From the NCBI RefSeq assembly GCF_915403165.1, contig NZ_OU659204.1, positions 3,348,001-3,412,000 on the forward strand: a stretch of DNA of 64,000 bases. The letters run 5' to 3'. Source of the DNA: Providencia alcalifaciens (lineage in GTDB: Bacteria > Pseudomonadota > Gammaproteobacteria > Enterobacterales > Enterobacteriaceae). Under the pieces are notes generated by a model. That model was not told the DNA's origin and ran no database searches. It saw only the letters and a program-made list of their open reading frames with translations. Below are positions 57,098 to 64,000 of this stretch, one piece after another. A program made the translations under genes and the position numbers. Every line of letters starts with the position of its first letter. Positions within the stretch are counted from its first letter, which is position 1.

Positions 57098-57356
57098 AAT
57101 TAAAAGGTGAATTTTAAAACTTTCATCACATTAATTTATTAGCATTCATAATACCGGTTCGTCATTATTTTCATTTAACATACAAATTCATATGCGATTT
57201 ACTTTTATTTCATGACCAACATCAATTTGAAAATTTAACATAATAGACAACACGTTTTTTGTTGATTAAAATAACAGATTAAATCATGCCTTCCAGAAAC
57301 ATTAACAATCAGAAAATTCTCATGTTATTTTAATTTAAAAAATTAGGAAGATTAAG

Positions 57357-58778
57357 GTGAATAAAGCTTTCCTGCGTAGTGGAAAATTAGAAAATTATCT
57401 TCCATTGGGAGAAAATGGGCAGGCAATTTATGTGTCTGCATTACAACTTCGAGAAACATTGCGCTTACAAAAAAAAAATAACATTGCAGATTGTCTCGCC
57501 ATTCCCCAACCTAATGAAACTGGTGAGCGAATTGATTGGTACTCCCCTGTTGATGGCGAAATTATTTCTTGGACAACCGCATCTGAAGAAGAAAAAAATA
57601 ATGCTTATGCACTGCTGAAAAATAATCAAAATGAATTGAAAAAATTCAGTGAAAATAAACTGCAATCAGAAAATAAAGAGCAGCAATTATTTGGTGCACT
57701 ACTGAGTAAAACAATCCAATTTCCTGATCAAGACCACGTTTATATTGTCGGTGGTCAGCCTGTCATTACATTTTGGGGATTCGTGAGCGAGAACAAACAG
57801 TCACGTACCGATCCTGTGGCCTGTTTAAAACCATTAGTTTCTCCTACGCCAATCGCAACAGCCACCGCGCCAGTGATTGAAGCCACTCCGATGATTGTCC
57901 CCAAAAAACCGTGGTGGCGATTTTTGCTGTGGTTATTACCTTTACTGTTGCTTCTACTGCTTGCCGCTTTTTTTTTACGAGGTTGCTTTAGTGCCCCCAT
58001 CATGCCAACTGCCAATCTTGATATGCCACAGGTGACCCTACCGAATATCAATGTTCCCGCCGTTGAACTCCCTACACCGCACTCTGGTGTAGACCCGATA
58101 TTAGTCGCGCCACGGTCTACTCAAGTAACCAATACCCATGGCGTAAATGGTACCGTGGTCACTCCCGATTTAGCCACAAACGGGCAGATTGCAGGCGCGG
58201 TAGAGGCCAATCAACCAAACACTCCATTAGTCGACCCTGTTATTACGCCATTGCCAGAGGGTGACAATGGCAATATACCAGCAGTATCACCAGACCCCAA
58301 CGCGCCAAATACGCCTGTGGTCGATCCAGTTCAATCTGCCTCCGGTAATACACCAGCCACCGCCATTTCCGCAAATAACGACGCAGTGGTAAATACATCA
58401 GTACCGCTGAATATTCCGCAAGAAGCCGTTCAGAATGGATCGGTTCAGTTTTTAAATGGACAGTGGAATGTGGGCGCTGGTGTTCAAGATCAAAAAACCG
58501 GTAAGCCACTAAGCCTGCAATACAATATGAATAATGGTAAAGGTGACGTCATTATGACCCGCAGTGATGGCGTGACTTGTCGGGGTCCCATCGTGGCATC
58601 CATGAATTCTGGTGGGCTGAATATTAATAACCAAGCCCAAGCAAATTGTAGCGATGGCTCATCCTATCGCATGCCCAATATTACCTGCCGCCCTGGCGCA
58701 AAAAACATCGCTGACTGCCAAGGCGCATATGATAAAAATCAAATATTCCCTATCTCAATGAAGCGGGAGAGTAACTAA
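57357..58778 (+). CDS. srfA: SrfA family protein
   Basis: 473 residues, starting with GTG after AGGAAG. The N-terminal domain reads FLRSGKLENYLPLGENGQAI and ADCLAIPQPNETGERIDWYS, a pattern I recall for SrfA proteins. A transmembrane helix (about 183-205) ends in FFLRGCF. The C-terminal part is low-complexity Pro/Asn/Val-rich, then a small domain with several cysteines (DGVTCRG, QANCSDGS, ITCRPG). SrfA was named as an SsrB-regulated gene in Salmonella; the molecular role is unknown. It is 4 bases from srfB. Confidence 0.83.
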   Translation: MNKAFLRSGKLENYLPLGENGQAIYVSALQLRETLRLQKKNNIADCLAIPQPNETGERIDWYSPVDGEIISWTTASEEEKNNAYALLKNNQNELKKFSENKLQSENKEQQLFGALLSKTIQFPDQDHVYIVGGQPVITFWGFVSENKQSRTDPVACLKPLVSPTPIATATAPVIEATPMIVPKKPWWRFLLWLLPLLLLLLLAAFFLRGCFSAPIMPTANLDMPQVTLPNINVPAVELPTPHSGVDPILVAPRSTQVTNTHGVNGTVVTPDLATNGQIAGAVEANQPNTPLVDPVITPLPEGDNGNIPAVSPDPNAPNTPVVDPVQSASGNTPATAISANNDAVVNTSVPLNIPQEAVQNGSVQFLNGQWNVGAGVQDQKTGKPLSLQYNMNNGKGDVIMTRSDGVTCRGPIVASMNSGGLNINNQAQANCSDGSSYRMPNITCRPGAKNIADCQGAYDKNQIFPISMKRESN

Positions 58779-58782
58779 TTCT

Positions 58783-61776
58783 ATGTTAGCGCAATTAACT
58801 GATCATAAAGATAAAATAACGCTTATTCGTGATAGTAATATCCAATTTTTGGATTTTGGTTTTACGCTGCCCCAACGTAAAGAGTATGGCGAATTCACAC
58901 GCAAAGGCGAAAATGGCCCATTACTGCGTTTAATTTATGATGAACGCAGCGATAAGTTTTTCTTCCCTGCGCCTAAAAATAGCACGCCGACAGCATCAGA
59001 GCCTGAATTTAGTTTTTCCATCGAAGAGTCATTAAAGTTACTGAATGATATTTGGATCCCGCTACCCTTTTTCCGATTCAATCCACCGAGATCATTTTCT
59101 AGTGGCCCATATAACTGGGCCAGAGCCATGTTTCACCAATTGGCTGAACCCGATGAAGATGGAAATACACACCGCATTGTCGTCGCGTTTGATACCCGAA
59201 TTGTGCCAAATCGTGAAAATACTGCTTATCTTGCACCGAATGAAGATGATGTGCGCTCAGGTATTGGGTTTGCTCTCGCCTATTTAGGCCATGAAGTTGA
59301 AGATTTCTTAGAGCTTTCTTGGGTTGATAGTTGGTTGCGTGAAATTTTCAGTGAACAAGCCACATCAACACTCAGAATGTATCACGATGAATTGGAAGAG
59401 GCGCTTTCACAGTTTCAACATCAAGCCCATTACCTCAATCTGCTGCAAATTCTGGGTAAGGATATTAAGTTACCCGAAGTTAAGCTGAATGAAACCAAGT
59501 CCCAAGAGCCACCGATTGAAGTCGATTTAATCTTGGACGTTGGCAACTCACGAACCTGTGGGATCTTAATTGAAGATCATAAAAACGATGACAAAGGTCT
59601 GACCCAGCTTTATGAGCTGACTCTTCGTGATTTAAGCCAGCCTTATTATGTTTACAATGAGCCATTCCAAAGTCGGGTTGAATTCGCCCAAGCTGAATTT
59701 GGTAAACAAGATTTTTCCGTCAGTAGCGGACGCAATGATGCCTTTATGTGGCCAACAATTGCTCGAGTGGGCCCAGAGGCCAACCGAATGGCATCTCAAC
59801 GACTCGGTACTGAAGGGTCTACTGGGGTTTCTAGTCCAAAACGCTATTTATGGGACGATACCCCTTATTCCCCAGGATGGCGTTTTAGTCGTTCTTTTGG
59901 TCAAACCGAAAAAGAGCCATTGGCAACCGCAACCCCAATGACTTATTTATTGAATGACCACGGTGAACCGCTTTTTCGTTTAGACGAAAATGATCGCATG
60001 CCCGTTTTTACGCCAAACTATACCCGCAGCTCACTGATGACCATCATGCTAACTGAGGTTCTCACTCAAGCATTGACCCAGATGAACAGCTCAGCGCAGC
60101 GTTTAAAAATGAACCATGCCAGCGCACCGCGTCAGCTACGCAATATTATCTTAACCATTCCCCCTGCAATGCCGAAGCCTGAAAGAGTCATTTTCGAAAA
60201 CTGCATGGAAAATGCCCTTGGGTTAATATGGAAGGCAATGGGCTGGAACCCAATTGATAACCCGCTAACATTTAAAGGCAATGATGTTGATTGCCGTCCA
60301 CCACTGCCTTCAATTCATGTGAAGTGGGATGAAGCCACCTGCGGGCAATTGGTGTATCTCTATAACGAAACACAGATTCACTTTGGTGAGCGCACTGAAG
60401 CATTTTTTAAAAGCCAAGTTCGTGATGATAACCGAGCACTCACAGGGGATTCCGTATTAAAAATTGCCTCGATTGATATCGGCGGCGGAACAACCGATTT
60501 GGTGATCACCCGTTATAAATTAGATGCAGGTAATGGTAGCAACGTTAAAATCGTTCCCACTCAGCTATTTCGTGAAGGATTTAAAATCGCGGGTGATGAT
60601 ATTCTTTTAGATATCATTCGACTCTGCGTATTACCCGCACTGCGAACCTCATTACTTGATTCCGGTGTCTCCGATCCTGATGCGCTGATGTCCTCCCTGT
60701 TTGGTAGTGAAGGGTTGGATGCGGGACAACAAGTCTTACGCCAGCAGCTCACGTTACAAATTTTCAGTCCTATTGGGTTAAAGATTTTAAATCAGTACGA
60801 AAATTATAACCCACTGAAAATTTGCGAAAATATTAACACGACATTTGGTGAGTTTTTATCCCAGCAACCAACCCAAAAAGTGTTTCATTACATCAACGAT
60901 GCCGTCAATAAAGAGCTAGGCACCACCGATGCGTTTTCGATTCTCAATGTGCCTTTGCAAGTCAATTTCTCTCAACTTCATGGGGAGTTTATTTCAGGGC
61001 AACGAATCAATATCACCTCCAGCTTGAAAGCCTTGTGTGAGGTTTTACATTACTATTCCTGCGATATTTTATTGCTAACCGGCCGACCTTCTCGATTACC
61101 CGGCATTCAAGCGCTCTTTAAATTGCTGCAACCTGTTCCGCCATCCCGCATTTTACCTTTGCATGGATATAAAACGGGTGGATGGTATCCGTTTAATAAA
61201 AAAGGGCGGATTGACGATCCAAAATCCACCGCAGCGGTGGGAGCGATGCTCTGCTTGCTCGCTGAAAATTCTCGGTTATTGAATTTCTATTTTTCTATCG
61301 GGAATTTCCGCCCCTATTCCACCGTTCGCTATTTGGGGATGTTGGATAGCCATAATACGTTAAGCGATGATGTGGTCTATTACCGAGATATTGACCTTGA
61401 CCGCCCAGACTATCAACTCGATGAGCAGACCTCTTTCGAAGCTCGAGGTGCAGTCCGTTTGGGCTTTAGGCAATTAAATAATGCCCGTTGGCCCGCTTCG
61501 CCGCTCTACACATTGCGTATTAAGAATCCCAAATTGGCTCAAAAGCTCAGTGTGGAAAACGGCGTTATCCGCATGAAATTACAAGTTGAGCAACAGCGTC
61601 CATCCCGTGACGATAACCCGGTAAGTCTTGAGCGTTTTGTGATTTCCGAGGTTGAAATGCTGGATGCATCGAATGTCAAACCACGAGATTTAAATTTTAA
61701 GCTCAACACATTAGCAGACAGTGGTATTGGCGAAACTAACTACTGGATGGACAGCGGGAGTGTATTAGTTAAATGA
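58783..61776 (+). CDS. srfB: SrfB, large actin/Hsp70-fold ATPase
   Basis: 997 residues. Three nucleotide-binding motifs of the actin/Hsp70 fold are visible: phosphate-1 DVGNSRTCG (252-260), phosphate-2 SIDIGGGTTDLVITRY near 563, and the adenosine motif LLTGRPSRLPG near 763. The N-terminal 245 residues are a family-specific extension. SrfB proteins (PF07520) are annotated as virulence factors, but the motifs point to an ATP-driven clamp or assembly factor. It overlaps srfC by 4 bases (ATGA). Confidence 0.92.
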   Translation: MLAQLTDHKDKITLIRDSNIQFLDFGFTLPQRKEYGEFTRKGENGPLLRLIYDERSDKFFFPAPKNSTPTASEPEFSFSIEESLKLLNDIWIPLPFFRFNPPRSFSSGPYNWARAMFHQLAEPDEDGNTHRIVVAFDTRIVPNRENTAYLAPNEDDVRSGIGFALAYLGHEVEDFLELSWVDSWLREIFSEQATSTLRMYHDELEEALSQFQHQAHYLNLLQILGKDIKLPEVKLNETKSQEPPIEVDLILDVGNSRTCGILIEDHKNDDKGLTQLYELTLRDLSQPYYVYNEPFQSRVEFAQAEFGKQDFSVSSGRNDAFMWPTIARVGPEANRMASQRLGTEGSTGVSSPKRYLWDDTPYSPGWRFSRSFGQTEKEPLATATPMTYLLNDHGEPLFRLDENDRMPVFTPNYTRSSLMTIMLTEVLTQALTQMNSSAQRLKMNHASAPRQLRNIILTIPPAMPKPERVIFENCMENALGLIWKAMGWNPIDNPLTFKGNDVDCRPPLPSIHVKWDEATCGQLVYLYNETQIHFGERTEAFFKSQVRDDNRALTGDSVLKIASIDIGGGTTDLVITRYKLDAGNGSNVKIVPTQLFREGFKIAGDDILLDIIRLCVLPALRTSLLDSGVSDPDALMSSLFGSEGLDAGQQVLRQQLTLQIFSPIGLKILNQYENYNPLKICENINTTFGEFLSQQPTQKVFHYINDAVNKELGTTDAFSILNVPLQVNFSQLHGEFISGQRINITSSLKALCEVLHYYSCDILLLTGRPSRLPGIQALFKLLQPVPPSRILPLHGYKTGGWYPFNKKGRIDDPKSTAAVGAMLCLLAENSRLLNFYFSIGNFRPYSTVRYLGMLDSHNTLSDDVVYYRDIDLDRPDYQLDEQTSFEARGAVRLGFRQLNNARWPASPLYTLRIKNPKLAQKLSVENGVIRMKLQVEQQRPSRDDNPVSLERFVISEVEMLDASNVKPRDLNFKLNTLADSGIGETNYWMDSGSVLVK

Positions 61777-64000
61777 GTATGAATAATGAACAACAGCTGA
61801 TTGATGGCTGGAACGCCATTTACCAAAATGCCGACAATGCAATTAACTGGATTAACACGGTCAGAGAGCATGCTCCTCGTCTAAACACTGAGGCTGATAG
61901 TCTTATTTATCGCTTAAGACGCAGCAAAAACATCGCCAAAAATTTGGTAACCGCTACCCAGCGCCCGATGTCGGTTGGCTTCTTTGGTCTGTCTCAAGCA
62001 GGAAAGTCATATCTTATCTCGGCATTGGCGGCGGGCAATAACGGACGCTTGAAAACAAAAATGTCCGGTAAAGAGTTGGATTTCATTGACCACATTAACC
62101 CACCTGGCGGCGGTAAAGAGGCCACTGGGTTAGTGACTCGATTTACGCGCTCGGCAACCAAAGGCACAGACAGCCACCCCGTTGAATTACACCTATTCAA
62201 TGAAGTGGAAATTATTAAGATCCTCGCGAACGCTTATCTGTATGACTTTAACCAAGAAAAAATTGATTACGTTTTAGACGAGCAAAAATTATCCCAGTTA
62301 CTCACGCAGTTTGAGCAACAGCGCGCCTCTGCGCCTGTGGCGGGTATCTCCCACGATGATATGATTTCTTTATGGGACTATTTAAAGCGCCACGCGGAAA
62401 ACAGTCACAAAAAGCTCGCATTAACTTATTGGCCGAAAGCGGTTGAATTGGCACCGTACCTATCGATTTCACAACGGGCAAAACTTTTCGCCATTTTATG
62501 GGGTGAAATCCCTGAATTAACAGAAGCTTACGAAATCTTTAGTCGCACCTTAGCGAAATTAAATTACGCTGAGATTGTGCTTGCCCCGCTAGAATCATTA
62601 GTCAAAGAACGCAATGGCATCCTCGTTCAAGAAGACAGTATTATGAACGTCGATATGCTTGAGCGGCTCAATAAAAGTATTGATAACGACATCCAAGTTT
62701 GCCCAATCAAGGGAGAACATGTGGGTTCGCCAGTGTCACTCTCGATTGCCGAATTAACGGCACTGACCGTCGAAGTCGTGATCCCACTGCTTGATACCCC
62801 AAGCAAACCGCTCTTTGAGCAGGTTGAGCTGTTAGACTTCCCGGGTTACCGAGGCCGACTGGGCGTTGAGTCCATGAGCGGCATTCGCAATGCCGTGGAC
62901 AGCGACGATGCCAACCCACTCGCCCAATTAATTTTACGTGGAAAAGTCTCTTATTTATTCGAACGTTACACGGATAACCAAGAGATGAACGTCCTGGTTG
63001 TCTGTACCGCATCCACCAAACAGTCCGATGTCAAAGAAGTGGGCGGCGTGCTCACGGAATGGATACATAACACTCAAGGTAAAGATGAGCAAACACGGGC
63101 CAAACGCCCTTGTGGGTTAATCTGGGCGATGACGATGTTTGACTTACGTATCTCTCAGTCACTCTCGCTCAATGAAGCCCTTTTACGCCAATCTTGGGGT
63201 AAAGGCGGCATGATCAAAATGGCAATGCTAGAGCGTTTTGGTCAATACCCTTGGATGTCTGATTGGGTTGATAATCACGCGTTTGATAACACCTTTTTAG
63301 TACGGAAACCTCGCGTTCCAACCTCATTTATCCGCATGCAAAACGAGGAAGAAATCGCCTTTGATGATGGCTGTAAAGAACATCTTCAATTAATGAAAAG
63401 AACCTACGTGGAAGATGAGTTTGTTCAGCGACATATTCGCGATACCAGTGAATCATGGGACAGCATGTTGCAGCTCAATGATGGTGGCATGTCACGCCTT
63501 GCTAATTACCTAGAGACTGTTGCATTAAAGAAATTGAAATTAGAGCGTATCACTGAGCAACTCGATGAATTAAGAAAAGAATTGATCGGTAATTACCTTG
63601 AAAAATGGTATCAATCTGGCGGTGAAGAAGAGTTATTAGTCAAAACGAAAAATGCCGAGGCCATCCTACGTTTCATGCAGAAAGTGCCTTACCTGCAAGG
63701 GCCGTTTATTGATTACATCATGCCGAGCCGCAAAGACTTGTATGAGCTTTATATGCAAGAAGAAAGCGCACTTAGCAAGATTAAAGATCCTAAACAGTCT
63801 GACGCCGAGCCGCAAAATGTCTCGATTTTCTCACTTGGCGGCAACGAATTTGGTGGCGGTATCGACCTATTTAGTGATGAGCCAGCCACCATTTCTGCCC
63901 CTGAAACCGATAAACCCCAAAGCTATGGGTATGAAGTCATTTACCCACAAAAAGTCATTGCGCTTTGGATAAACCATTTACGCAGTTTACCGGATAACAA
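61773..64000 (+). CDS. srfC: SrfC, dynamin-like GTPase (partial, runs off window)
   Basis: The first 742 codons are in the window and remain open to base 64000; the start overlaps the srfB stop by 4 bases. A P-loop GLSQAGKS occurs at residues 72-79 and a DFPG (G3-type) motif at 355-358, with helical sequence after it. This is the layout of large dynamin-like or AAA-type GTPases. SrfC (PF10139) is annotated as a virulence effector. With SrfB and SrfA it forms a conserved operon. The C-terminus is not seen. Confidence 0.9.
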   Translation, partial: MSMNNEQQLIDGWNAIYQNADNAINWINTVREHAPRLNTEADSLIYRLRRSKNIAKNLVTATQRPMSVGFFGLSQAGKSYLISALAAGNNGRLKTKMSGKELDFIDHINPPGGGKEATGLVTRFTRSATKGTDSHPVELHLFNEVEIIKILANAYLYDFNQEKIDYVLDEQKLSQLLTQFEQQRASAPVAGISHDDMISLWDYLKRHAENSHKKLALTYWPKAVELAPYLSISQRAKLFAILWGEIPELTEAYEIFSRTLAKLNYAEIVLAPLESLVKERNGILVQEDSIMNVDMLERLNKSIDNDIQVCPIKGEHVGSPVSLSIAELTALTVEVVIPLLDTPSKPLFEQVELLDFPGYRGRLGVESMSGIRNAVDSDDANPLAQLILRGKVSYLFERYTDNQEMNVLVVCTASTKQSDVKEVGGVLTEWIHNTQGKDEQTRAKRPCGLIWAMTMFDLRISQSLSLNEALLRQSWGKGGMIKMAMLERFGQYPWMSDWVDNHAFDNTFLVRKPRVPTSFIRMQNEEEIAFDDGCKEHLQLMKRTYVEDEFVQRHIRDTSESWDSMLQLNDGGMSRLANYLETVALKKLKLERITEQLDELRKELIGNYLEKWYQSGGEEELLVKTKNAEAILRFMQKVPYLQGPFIDYIMPSRKDLYELYMQEESALSKIKDPKQSDAEPQNVSIFSLGGNEFGGGIDLFSDEPATISAPETDKPQSYGYEVIYPQKVIALWINHLRSLPDN

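Overview
The window looks like chromosomal DNA of an enterobacterium of the Morganellaceae, most likely Providencia. The housekeeping genes are very close to Escherichia coli, the DNA is moderately AT-rich, and the accessory genes (MR/P-type fimbriae, MrpJ-type regulators, SrfABC) fit Proteus/Providencia. The genus is inferred from remembered gene families, not from a search.

Layout: 1-5671 is an orphan type VI secretion island on the minus strand: VgrG, a phospholipase D (Tle5-type) effector, and two tandem Sel1-type lipoproteins that are probably immunity proteins. 5955-11021 holds epmA and, divergently, frdABCD. 11329-16283 carries regulators and two MFS transporters (a TetR gene, an HxlR/MFS pair, an MHS-type transporter beside a LuxR-like regulator, a small Ner-like protein). 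16379-20770 has gdx (sugE) behind a guanidine-II riboswitch, eamA, cstA and a ybdD-like gene. 20888-29324 is a block known from E. coli: efp, epmB, yjeI, groL, groS, fxsA, aspA, dcuA. All three parts of the EF-P beta-lysylation system (epmA, epmB, efp) are present. 29436-36349 is a tightly overlapping seven-gene operon for an unknown lipid: FabH/OleA-like synthase, NAD-dependent reductase, metallo-hydrolase, adenylate-forming enzyme, PAP2-type protein and two di-iron membrane oxygenases. Glycerate kinase, an MrpJ-like regulator and yjdC follow, then tRNA-Phe.

Next to tRNA-Phe lies a broken integrase, then a chaperone-usher fimbrial operon (39974-48531, minus strand) with eight pilin-like subunits or adhesin and a second MrpJ-like regulator. 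After about 1 kb without genes comes a non-PTS sucrose (csc) regulon: cscK and cscR on the minus strand, cscB and cscA on the plus strand, with paired operators between them. The window ends in a four-gene Srf locus: a membrane-anchored VWA protein, SrfA, the actin/Hsp70-fold SrfB and the dynamin-like GTPase SrfC, which runs off the edge.

The most promising little-described systems are the OleA/OleD-like lipid operon and the VWA-SrfABC locus, whose first two proteins share an N-terminal domain and a transmembrane-LRGCF junction.
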